64,000 bases of DNA from contig NW_025422895.1 of assembly GCF_020497125.1 (NCBI RefSeq), forward strand, positions 868,001 to 932,000, read 5' to 3'. This DNA comes from Mauremys mutica (lineage: Eukaryota; Chordata; Testudines; Geoemydidae). Shown here piece after piece: positions 1 through 11,127 of this stretch. The stretch's first letter is position 1. Every line of letters begins with the position of its first letter. Below the pieces are notes generated by a model, which saw nothing but the letters and a program-made list of their open reading frames with translations, made no database searches and was not told where the DNA came from. Position numbers and translations under genes: made by a program.

Positions 1-1659
1 AGGCCCGTCGGGGCAAAGTGCTGAGCGGGCTGTGGAGCCCGGAGTAGGGGGCGGAGCTAGGCTGAGGAAGGGGCTATAAAAGCGGCCGCCCAGCCATGCA
101 GCGGCACAGGAGCCAGCAAACAGGGCGGCGAACTGCGGACTTTGCGTGGAACAGTTCCCATTGGAGGGGCAGGTATTTTGGTTTGCATATCTGTCTTTGT
201 AGTGCTTTTATCTCTCTGTAGGGGCCCGTCGGGGCAGACTGCTGGGCGGGCAGCGGCGCCCTGAGTAGGGGGCGGAGCTAGGATGAGGAGGGGCTATAAA
301 AGCCGCCGCCCAGCCCGGCAGCGGCACAGGAGCCAGCAAACACGGCGGCGAACAGGGGAGTTTGCGTGGGAGAGATCCCATTGGAGGAGCAGGTATTTGG
401 ATTTGCATCTCTGTCTTTGTAGTGCTTGTGTATCTCTGTAGAGCCGTCGGGGCAGACTGCTGAGCCGGCAGCGGCGCCCTGAGTAGCGGCGGAGCTAGGC
501 AGAGGAGGGGCCTATAGAAGCACCCTCCCAGCCAGGCAGCGGCACAGCTGCGAGCAGCGGGACAGGAGACAGCAAACATGGGAGTTTGCGTGTGAGAGTT
601 CCCAGTGGAGGAGCAGGTATTTGGATTTGCATCTCTCTTTGTGGATTTGCTTCTGTCTTTGTAGTGCTTGTATCTCTCTGTAGAGGCGCGTCGAGGCAGA
701 CTGCTGAGCGGGCAGCGGCGCCCTGACTAGGGGGCGGAGCTAGGCTGAGACGGGGCCTATAAAAGCGGCCGCCCAGCCAGGCAGCGGCACAGATGTGAGC
801 AGCGAACAGGGCGGCGAAAAGGGAAGTTTGCGTGGGAGAGTTCCCATTGGAGAAGCAGGTATTTGGATTTGCATCTTATTTGTGGATTTGCATCTGTCTT
901 TGTAGTGCTTGTATCTCTCTGTAGAGGCCCGTCGGGGCAGACTGCTGAGCGGGCAGCGGCGCCCTGAGTAGGGGGCGTAGCTAGGCTGAGGAGGGGCCTA
1001 TAGAAGCACCCACCCAGCCAGGCAGCGGCACAGCTGCGAGCAGCGGGACAGGAGCCAGCAAACAGGGGAGTTTGCGTGGGAGAGTTCCCAGTGGAGGAGC
1101 AGGTATTTGGATTTGCATCTTTCTTTGTGGATTTGCATCTGTCTTTGTAGTGCTTGTATCTCTCTGTAGAGGCGCGTCGAGGCAGACTGCTGAGCAGGCA
1201 GCGGCGCCCTGAGTAGGGGGCGGAGCTAGGCTGAGGAGGGGCCTATAAAAGCGGCCGCCCAGCCATGCAGCGGCACAGGAGCCAGTGAACAGGGCGGCGA
1301 ACAGGGGAGTTTGCGTGGGACAGTTCCCACTGGAGGAGCAGGTATTTGGTTTTGCATCTGTCTTTGTGTATTTGCATCTGTCTTTGTAGTGCTTGTATGT
1401 CTCTGTAGAGGCCCGTCGGGGCAGACTGCTGAGCGGGCAGTGGCGCCCTGTGTAGCGGGCGGAGCTAGGCTGAGGAGGGGCCTATAATAGCAGCCGCCCA
1501 GCCAGTCAGCGGCACAGGAGCCAGCGAGCAGCGGCACAGGAGCCAGCTAACAGTGGAATTTGCGTGGGAGAGTTCCCATTGGAGGAGCAGGTATTTGGAT
1601 TTGCATCTGTTTTGTGGATTTGCATCTGTCTTTGTAGTGCTTGTATCTCTCTGTAGAGG

Positions 1660-4600
1660 CCCGTGGGGGCAGACTGCTGAGCGGGCAGCGGAGCCCTGTG
1701 TAGCGGGCGGAGCTAGGCTGAGGAGGGGCCTATAAAAGCGGCCGCCCAGCCAGGCAGCAGCACAGGAGCCAGCGAACAGCGGCACAGGAGCCAGCAAACA
1801 GGGGAGTTTGTGTGGGAGAGTTCTCATTGGAGAAGCAGGTTATTGGATTTGCATCTGTCTTTGTGGATTTGCATCTGTCTTTGTAGTGCTTGTATCTCTC
1901 TGTAGAGGCCCGTCGAGGCAGACTGCTGAGCGGGCAGCGGCTCTCTGAGTATGGGGCGGAGCTAGGCTGAGGAGGGGCCTATAAAAGCGGCCGCCCAGCC
2001 TGGCAGCGGCACAGGAGCCAGCTAGCAGCGGCACAGGAGCAATCGAACAGGGGAGTTTGCGTGGGAGAGTTCCCATTGGAGGAGCAGGTATTTGGATTTG
2101 CATCAGTCTTGTAGTGCTTTTATCTCTCTGTAGAGGCCCGTCGGGGCAGAATGCTGAGCGGGCAGAGGCTCCCTGAGTGGGGGGCGGAGCTAGGCTGAGG
2201 TGGGGCCTATAAAAGCAGCCGCCCAGCCAGGCAGCGGCACAGGAGCCAGCGAGCAGCGGCACAGGAGCAAGCGAAGAGGGGAATTTGTGTGGGAGAGTTC
2301 CCATTGGAGGATCAGGTATTTGGATTTGCATCTGTCTTTGTGGATTTGCATCTGTCTTTGTAGTGCTTCTATCTCTCTGTAGAGGCCCGTCGCGTCAGTC
2401 TGCTGAGAAGGCAGCGGCGCCCTGAGTAGGGGGCGGAGCAAGGCTGAGAAGGGGCCTATAAAAGCGGCCGGTCTGCCTGGCAGATGCACAGGAGCTAGCG
2501 AGCAGCGGCACAGGAGCCAATGAACAGGGGACTTCGAATGGGAGAGTTCCCATTGGAGGAGCAGGTATTTGGATTTGCATTTTTTTTTGTGGATTTGCAT
2601 CTGTCTTTGTAGTGCTTGTATCTCTCTGTAGAGGCCCGTCGGGGCAGACTGCTGAGCGGGCTGCGGCGCCCTGAGTAGGGGGCGGAGCTAGGCTGCGGAG
2701 GGGCCTATAAAACCGGCCACCCAGCCAGGCAGCGGCACAGGAGCCAGGCGAACAGGGGACTTTGCATGGGAGAGTTCCCACTGGAGGAGCAGGTATTTGG
2801 ATTTGCATCTGTCTTCGTGGATTTGCATCTGTCTTTGTAGTGCTTGTATCTCTCTTTATAGGCCCGTCGGGGCAGACTGCTGAGCGGGCTGCGGTGCCCT
2901 ACGTAGGGGGCGGATCTAGGCTGAGGAGGGGCTTATAAAAGCGGCCGCCCAGCCAAGCAGCGGCATAGAAGCCAGCGAGCAGCGGCACAGGAGCCAGCGA
3001 ACAGGGGAGATTGCATGGGAGAGTTCCCATTGGAGGAGTACGTATTTGGATTGGCATCTGTCTTTGTAGTGCTTGTATCTCTCTGTAGAGTCCCGTGGGG
3101 GCAGAATGCTGAGCGGGCAGAGGCGCCCTGATTGGGGGGCGGAGTCTGAGGAGGGGCCTATAAAAGCAGCCGCCCAGCCAGGCAGCGGCACAGGAGCCGG
3201 CGAGCAGCGGCACAGGAGCCAGCTAACAGGGGAATTTGCATGGGAGAGTTCCCATTGGAGGAGCAGGTATTTGGATTTGCATCTGTTTTGTGGATTTGCA
3301 TCTGTCTTTGTAGTGCTCGTATCTCTCTGTAGAGGCCCGTCGGGGCAGACTGCTGAGCGGGCAGCGGTGCCCTGAGTAGGGGGCGCAGCTAGGCTGAGGA
3401 GGGGCCTATAAAAGCAGCTGCCAAGCCAGGCAGCGGCACAGGAGCCAGCGAGCAGTGGCACAGGAGCAATCGAACAGGGGAGTTTGCATGGGAGAGTTCC
3501 CATTGGAGGAGCAGGTATTTGGATTTGCATCTGTTTTGTAGATTTGCATCTGTTTTTGTAGTGCTTGTATCTCTCTGTAGAGGCCCGTCGGGGCAGACTG
3601 CTGAGCGGGCAGCGACGCCCTGAGTAGGGGGCGGAGCTAGGCTGAGGAGGGTCCTATAAAAGCGGCCGCCCAACCAGGCAGCGGCACAGGAGTCAGTGTG
3701 CAGCGGCACAGGAATCAGCGAACAGAGGAGTTTGCGTGAAAGAGTTCCCATTGGAGGAGCAGGTATTTGGATTTGCATCTGTCTTTGTCGATTTGCATCT
3801 GTTTTTGTAGTGCTTGTATCTCTCTGTAGAGGCCCGTCGGGGCAGACTGCTGAGCGGGCAGCGGTGCCCTGAGTAGGGGGCGGAGCTAGGCTGAGGAGGG
3901 GCCTATAAAAGCTGCCTCCCAGCCAGTCAGGGGCACAGGAGCCAGCGAGCAGCGGCAGAGGAGCCAGAGAAAAGGGGCGTTTGCGTGGGAGAGTTCCCAT
4001 TGGAGGAGCAGGTATTTGGATTTGCATCTGTCTTGTAGTGCTTTTATCTCTCTGTAGAGGCCCGTCGGGGCAGAATGCTGAGCGGGCAGAGTCGCCCTGA
4101 ATGGGGGGCGGAGCTAGGCTGAGGTGGGGCCTATAATAGCAGCCGCCCAGGCAGGCAGCGGCACAGGAGCCAGCGAGCAGCGGCACAGGAGCCAGCAAAC
4201 AGGGGAGTTTGTGTGGGAGAGTTCTCATTGGAGAAGCAGGTATTTGGATTTGCATCTGTCTTTGTGGATTTGCATCTGTCTTTGTAGTGCTTGTATCTCT
4301 CTGTAGAGGCCCGTCGGGGCTGACTGCTGAGCGGGCAGCGGCGCCCTGAGTAGGGGGCGGAGCTAGGCTAGGAGGGGCCTATAAAAGCGGCCGCCCAACC
4401 AGGCAGCGGCACAGGAGTCAGCGAACAGAGGAGTTTGCGTGGGAGACTTCCCATTGGAGGAGCAGGTATTTGGATTTGCATCTGTCTTTGTGGATTTGCA
4501 TCTGTCTTTGTAGTGCTTGTATCTCTCTGTAGAGGCTCGTCGTGGCAGACTGCTGAGCGGGCAGCGGCGCCCTGAGTAGGGGGCGGAGCTAGCCTGAGGA

Positions 4601-6390
4601 GGGGCCTATAAAAGCGGCCGCCCAGCCATGCAGCGGCACGGGAGCCAGCGAACAGGGGAGTTTGCGTGGGAGAGTTCCCATTGGAGGAGCAGGTATTTGG
4701 ATTCCCATCAGTCTTGCAGTGCTTTTATCTCTCTGTAGAGACCCGTCGGGGCAGAATGCTGAGCGGGCAGAGGCTCCCTGAGTGGGGGGCGGAGCTAGGC
4801 TGAGGTGGGGCCTATAAAAGCAGCCGCCCAGCCAGGCAGCGGCACAGGAGCCAGCGAGCAGCGGCACAGGAGCCAGCTAACAGGGGAATTTGCGTGGGAG
4901 AGTTCCCATTGGAGGAGCAGGTATTGGGATTTGCATCTGTTTTGTGGATTTGCATCTGTCTTTGTAGTGCGTGTATCTCTCTGTAGAGGCCCGTCGGGGC
5001 AGACTGCTGAGCGGGCAGCGGAGCCCTGAGTAGGGGGCGGAAATAGGCTGAGGAGGGGCCTATAAATGCGGCCGCCCATTCAGGCAGCGGCAGAGGAGCC
5101 AGGTAACAGGGGCGTTTGCGTGGGAGAGTTCCCATTGGAGGAGCAGGTATCTGGATTTGCATCTGTCTTTGTGGATTTGTATCTGTCTTTGTAGTGCTTG
5201 CATCTCTCTGTAGAGGCCCGTCGGTGCAGACTGCTGAGCGGGCAGCGGCGCCCTGACTAGGGGGCGTAGCTAGGCTGAGGAGGGGCCTAGAAAAGCGGCC
5301 GCCCAGCCAGGCAGCGGCACAGGAGACAGTGAGCAGCGGCACAGGAGACAGCGAACAGGGGCATTTGCGTGGGAGGGTTCCCATTGGAGGAGCAGGTATT
5401 TGGATTTGCATCTGTCTTTGTGGATTTGCATCTGTCTTTGTAGTGCTTGTATCTCTCTGTAGAGGCCCGTCTGGGCAGACTGCTGAGCAGGAAGCGGCGC
5501 CCTGAGTAGGGGGCAGAACTAGGCTGAGGAGGGGCCTATAAAAGCTGCCTCCCAGCCAGTCAGGGGCACAGGAGCCAGCGAGCAGCGGTACAGGAGCAAG
5601 GGAAAAGGGGCGTTTGCGTGGGAGAGTTCCCATTGGAGGAGCAGGTATTTGGATTTGCATATCTGTCTTTGTAGTGCTAGTATCTTTATTTAGAGTCCCG
5701 TCGGGGCAGAATGCTGAGCGGGCAGAGGCGCCCTGAGTGGGGGGCGGAGCTAGGCTGAGGTGGGGCCTACAATAGCAGCCTCCCAGCCAGGCAGCGGCAC
5801 AGGAGCCAGCGAGCAGCGGCACAGGAGCCAGAAAACAGGGGAGTTTGTGTGGGAGAGTTCTCATTGGAGAAGCAGGTATTTGGATTTGCATCTGTCTTTG
5901 TGGATTTGCATCTGTCTTTGTAGTGCTTGTATCTCTCTGTAGAGGCCCGTCGGGGCAGACTGCTGAGCGGGCAGCGGCGCCCTGAGTAGGGGGCGGAGCT
6001 AGGCTGAGGAGGGGCCTATAAAAGCGGCCGCCCAACTAGGCAGCGGCACAGGAGTCAGCGAACAGAGGAGTTTGCATGGGAGAGTTCCCATTGGAGGAGC
6101 AGGTATTTGGATTTGCATCTGTCTTTGTGGATTTGCATCTGTCTTTGTAGTGCTTGTATCTCTCTGTAGAGGCGCGTCGGGGAGACTGCTGAGCGGGCAG
6201 CGGCGCCCTGAGTAGGGGGCGGAGCTAGGCTGAGGAGGGGCCTATAAAAGCGGCCGCCCAGCCATGCAGCGGCACAGGAGCCAGCGAACAGGGCGGCGAA
6301 CAGGGGAGTTTGCGTGGGCAGTTCCCATTGGAGGAGCAGGTATTTGGATTTGCATCTGTCTTTGTAGTGCTTGTATCTCTCTGTAGAGGC
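1660..6390 (+). repeat. 4.73-kb higher-order repeat unit, array 1 copy 1
   Basis: About 20 diverged monomers form one higher-order unit that recurs immediately downstream with an offset of 4730-4737 bp. The left edge is visible where CCCGTGGGGGCAG at 1660 matches the same variant at 6390. This copy carries a private variant GCTAGCCTGAGG near 4590, where the next copy has GCTAGGCTGAGG. It also has a 5-bp shorter GC-box region near 3142. The same private GCTAGCCTGAGG recurs in the truncated units of arrays 2 and 3, so monomer order and unit identity are conserved between arrays. Confidence 0.85.
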
Positions 6391-9300
6391 CCGTGGGGGC
6401 AGACTGCTGAGCGGGCAGCGGAGCCCTGTGTAGCGGGCGGAGCTAGGCTGAGGAGGGGCCTATAAAAGCGGCCGCCCAGCCAGGCAGCAGCACAGGAGCC
6501 AGCGAACAGCGGCACAGGAGCCAGCAAACAGGGGAGTTTGTGTGGGAGAGTTCTCATTGGAGAGAAGCCGGTTATTGGCTTTGCAACTGTCTTTGTGGAT
6601 TTGCATCTGTCTTTGTAGTGCTTGTATCTCTCTGTAGAGGCCCGTCGAGGCAGACTGCTGAGCGGGCAGCGGCTCTCTGAGTATGGGGCGGAGCTAGGCT
6701 GAGGAGGGGCCTATAAAAGCGGCCGCCCAGCCTGGCAGCGGCACAGGAGCCAGCTAGCAGCGGCACAGGAGCAATCGAACAGGGGAGTTTGCGTGGGAGA
6801 GTTCCCATTGGAGGAGCAGGTATTTGGATTTGCATCAGTCTTGTAGTGCTTTTATCTCTCTGTAGAGGCCCGTCGGGGCAGAATGCTGAGCGGGCAGAGG
6901 CTCCCTGAGTGGGGGGCGGAGCTAGGCTGAGGTGGGGCCTATAAAAGCAGCCGCCCAGCCAGGCAGCGGCACAGGAGCCAGCGAGCAGCGGCACAGGAGC
7001 AAGCGAAGAGGGGAATTTGTGTGGGAGAGTTCCCATTGGAGGATCAGGTATTTGGATTTGCATCTGTCTTTGTGGATTTGCATCTGTCTTTGTAGTGCTT
7101 CTATCTCTCTGTAGAGGCCCGTCGCGTCAGTCTGCTGAGAAGGCAGCGGCGCCCTGAGTAGGGGGCGGAGCAAGGCTGAGAAGGGGCCTATAAAAGCGGC
7201 CGGTCTGCCTGGCAGATGCACAGGAGCTAGCGAGCAGCGGCACAGGAGCCAATGAACAGGGGACTTCGAATGGGAGAGTTCCCATTGGAGGAGCAGGTAT
7301 TTGGATTTGCATTTTTTTTTGTGGATTTGCATCTGTCTTTGTAGTGCTTGTATCTCTCTGTAGAGGCCCGTCGGGGCAGACTGCTGAGCGGGCTGCGGCG
7401 CCCTGAGTAGGGGGCGGAGCTAGGCTGCGGAGGGGCCTATAAAACCGGCCACCCAGCCAGGCAGCGGCACAGGAGCCAGGCGAACAGGGGACTTTGCGTG
7501 GGAGAGTTCCCACTGGAGGAGCAGGTATTTGGATTTGCATCTGTCTTCGTGGATTTGCATCTGTCTTTGTAGTGCTTGTATCTCTCTTTATAGGCCCGTC
7601 GGGGCAGACTGCTGAGCGGGCTGCGGTGCCCTACGTAGGGGGCGGATCTAGGCTGAGGAGGGGCTTATAAAAGCGGCCGCCCAGCCAAGCAGCGGCATAG
7701 AAGCCAGCGAGCAGCGGCACAGGAGCCAGCGAACAGGGGAGATTGCATGGGAGAGTTCCCATTGGAGGAGTACGTATTTGGATTGGCATCTGTCTTTGTA
7801 GTGCTTGTATCTCTCTGTAGAGTCCCGTGGGGGCAGAATGCTGAGCGGGCAGAGGCGCCCTGATTGGGGGGCGGAGCTAGTCTGAGGAGGGGCCTATAAA
7901 AGCAGCCGCCCAGCCAGGCAGCGGCACAGGAGCCGGCGAGCAGCGGCACAGGAGCCAGCTAACAGGGGAATTTGCATGGGAGAGTTCCCATTGGAGGAGC
8001 AGGTATTTGGATTTGCATCTGTTTTGTGGATTTGCATCTGTCTTTGTAGTGCTCGTATCTCTCTGTAGAGGCCCGTCGGGGCAGACTGCTGAGCGGGCAG
8101 CGGTGCCCTGAGTAGGGGGCGCAGCTAGGCTGAGGAGGGGCCTATAAAAGCAGCTGCCAAGCCAGGCAGCGGCACAGGAGCCAGCGAGCAGTGGCACAGG
8201 AGCAATCGACCGGGGGAGTTTGCATGGGAGAGTTTCCCATTGGAGGAGCAGGTATTTGGATTTGCATCTGTTTTGTAGATTTGCATCTGTTTTTGTAGTG
8301 CTTGTATCTCTCTGTAGAGGCCCGTCGGGGCAGACTGCTGAGCGGGCAGCGACGCCCTGAGTAGGGGGCGGAGCTAGGCTGAGGAGGGTCCTATAAAAGC
8401 GGCCGCCCAACCAGGCAGCGGCACAGGAGTCAGTGTGCAGCGGCACAGGAATCAGCGAACAGAGGAGTTTGCGTGAAAGAGTTCCCATTGGAGGAGCAGG
8501 TATTTGGATTTGCATCTGTCTTTGTCGATTTGCATCTGTTTTTGTAGTGCTTGTATCTCTCTGTAGAGGCCCGTCGGGGCAGACTGCTGAGCGGGCAGCG
8601 GTGCCCTGAGTAGGGGGCGGAGCTAGGCTGAGGAGGGGCCTATAAAAGCTGCCTCCCAGCCAGTCAGGGGCACAGGAGCCAGCGAGCAGCGGCAGAGGAG
8701 CCAGAGAAAAGGGGCGTTTGCGTGGGAGAGTTCCCATTGGAGGAGCAGGTATTTGGATTTGCATCTGTCTTGTAGTGCTTTTATCTCTCTGTAGAGGCCC
8801 GTCGGGGCAGAATGCTGAGCGGGCAGAGTCGCCCTGAATGGGGGGCGGAGCTAGGCTGAGGTGGGGCCTATAATAGCAGCCGCCCAGGCAGGCAGCGGCA
8901 CAGGAGCCAGCGAGCAGCGGCACAGGAGCCAGCAAACAGGGGAGTTTGTGTGGGAGAGTTCTCATTGGAGAAGCAGGTATTTGGATTTGCATCTGTCTTT
9001 GTGGATTTGCATCTGTCTTTGTAGTGCTTGTATCTCTCTGTAGAGGCCCGTCGGGGCTGACTGCTGAGCGGGCAGCGGCGCCCTGAGTAGGGGGCGGAGC
9101 TAGGCTAGGAGGGGCCTATAAAAGCGGCCGCCCAACCAGGCAGCGGCACAGGAGTCAGCGAACAGAGGAGTTTGCGTGGGAGACTTCCCATTGGAGGAGC
9201 AGGTATTTGGATTTGCATCTGTCTTTGTGGATTTGCATCTGTCTTTGTAGTGCTTGTATCTCTCTGTAGAGGCTCGTCGTGGCAGACTGCTGAGCGGGCA

Positions 9301-11127
9301 GCGGCGCCCTGAGTAGGGGGCGGAGCTAGGCTGAGGAGGGGCCTATAAAAGCGGCCGCCCAGCCATGCAGCGGCACGGGAGCCAGCGAACAGGGGAGTTT
9401 GCGTGGGAGAGTTCCCATTGGAGGAGCAGGTATTTGGATTCCCATCAGTCTTGCAGTGCTTTTATCTCTCTGTAGAGACCCGTCGGGGCAGAATGCTGAG
9501 CGGGCAGAGGCTCCCTGAGTGGGGGGCGGAGCTAGGCTGAGGTGGGGCCTATAAAAGCAGCCGCCCAGCCAGGCAGCGGCACAGGAGCCAGCGAGCAGCG
9601 GCACAGGAGCCAGCTAACAGGGGAATTTGCGTGGGAGAGTTCCCATTGGAGGAGCAGGTATTTGGATTTGCATCTGTTTTGTGGATTTGCATCTGTCTTT
9701 GTAGTGCGTGTATCTCTCTGTAGAGGCCCGTCGGGGCAGACTGCTGAGCGGGCAGCGGAGCCCTGAGTAGGGGGCGGAAATAGGCTGAGGAGGGGCCTAT
9801 AAATGCGGCCGCCCATTCAGGCAGCGGCAGAGGAGCCAGGTAACAGGGGCGTTTGCGTGGGAGAGTTCCCATTGGAGGAGCAGGTATCTGGATTTGCATC
9901 TGTCTTTGTGGATTTGTATCTGTCTTTGTAGTGCTTGCATCTCTCTGTAGAGGCCCGTCGGTGCAGACTGCTGAGCGGGCAGCGGCGCCCTGACTAGGGG
10001 GCGTAGCTAGGCTGAGGAGGGGCCTAGAAAAGCGGCCGCCCAGCCAGGCAGCGGCACAGGAGACAGTGAGCAGCGGCACAGGAGACAGCGAACAGGGGCA
10101 TTTGCGTGGGAGGGTTCCCATTGGAGGAGCAGGTATTTGGATTTGCATCTGTCTTTGTGGATTTGCATCTGTCTTTGTAGTGCTTGTATCTCTCTGTAGA
10201 GGCCCGTCTGGGCAGACTGCTGAGCAGGAAGCGGCGCCCTGAGTAGGGGGCAGAACTAGGCTGAGGAGGGGCCTATAAAAGCTGCCTCCCAGCCAGTCAG
10301 GGGCACAGGAGCCAGCGAGCAGCGGTACAGGAGCAAGGGAAAAGGGGCGTTTGCGTGGGAGAGTTCCCATTGGAGGAGCAGGTATTTGGATTTGCATATC
10401 TGTCTTTGTAGTGCTAGTATCTTTATTTAGAGTCCCGTCGGGGCAGAATGCTGAGCGGGCAGAGGCGCCCTGAGTGGGGGGCGGAGCTAGGCTGAGGTGG
10501 GGCCTACAATAGCAGCCTCCCAGCCAGGCAGCGGCACAGGAGCCAGCGAGCAGCGGCACAGGAGCCAGAAAACAGGGGAGTTTGTGTGGGAGAGTTCTCA
10601 TTGGAGAAGCAGGTATTTGGATTTGCATCTGTCTTTGTGGATTTGCATCTGTCTTTGTAGTGCTTGTATCTCTCTGTAGAGGCCCGTCGGGGCAGACTGC
10701 TGAGCGGGCAGCGGCGCCCTGAGTAGGGGGCGGAGCTAGGCTGAGGAGGGGCCTATAAAAGCGGCCGCCCAACTAGGCAGCGGCACAGGAGTCAGCGAAC
10801 AGAGGAGTTTGCATGGGAGAGTTCCCATTGGAGGAGCAGGTATTTGGATTTGCATCTGTCTTTGTGGATTTGCATCTGTCTTTGTAGTGCTTGTATCTCT
10901 CTGTAGAGGCGCGTCGGGGAGACTGCTGAGCGGGCAGCGGCGCCCTGAGTAGGGGGCGGAGCTAGGCTGAGGAGGGGCCTATAAAAGCGGCCGCCCAGCC
11001 ATGCAGCGGCACAGGAGCCAGCGAACAGGGCGGCGAACAGGGGAGTTTGCGTGGGCAGTTCCCATTGGAGGAGCAGGTATTTGGATTTGCATCTGTCTTT
11101 GTAGTGCTTGTATCTCTCTGTAGAGGC
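6391..11127 (+). repeat. 4.73-kb higher-order repeat unit, array 1 copy 2
   Basis: Second tandem copy of the unit. It follows copy 1 monomer by monomer, with only scattered substitutions and small indels seen by eye. It diverges from copy 1 at its right end: GAGGCCCGT is followed by CGGGGC at 11128 where the earlier copy has GGGGGC at 6391. Local private changes occur near 6560-6590 (extra bases and substitutions around GGAGAGAAGCCGG) and near 8208-8235. These may be real variants or base-calling errors. Confidence 0.85.
10825..10987 (+). promoter_or_regulatory. Representative monomer promoter module
   Basis: This monomer shows every box in near-consensus form and stands for the other promoter-like units. 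The inverted CCAAT box CCATTGG is at 10825-10831. Perfect octamers ATTTGCAT lie at 10848-10855 and 10868-10875, 20 bp apart. The GC box GGGGCGGAGC is at 10953-10962 and TATAAAAG at 10980-10987. This spacing (octamers 105-132 bp and GC box about 25 bp upstream of TATA) resembles Pol II promoters such as those of histone H2B genes, where octamer-binding POU proteins, NF-Y and Sp-family factors act. The boxes are seen directly. Promoter activity is inferred, with initiation expected about 30 bp downstream of TATA. Confidence 0.6.

Noticed and set aside
2313..2352. The octamer-rich segment as an snRNA gene enhancer or snRNA gene
   Set aside because: No proximal sequence element and no snRNA-like body follow; a TATA and a GC box are present instead.
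3073..3375. Recurring plus-strand frames of 60-100 codons (MGPIKAAAQPGSGTG type)
   Set aside because: They recur in nearly every monomer, begin at the GGGGCCTATAAAAG promoter segment, and show no sign of coding constraint.
4812..6035. 407-codon minus-strand open frame (also at 9549-10772 and 48577-49800) as a protein-coding gene
   Set aside because: It is a direct translation of the tandem monomers, low in stop codons because of their composition, with frames broken at random in neighbouring units and no recognisable domain.
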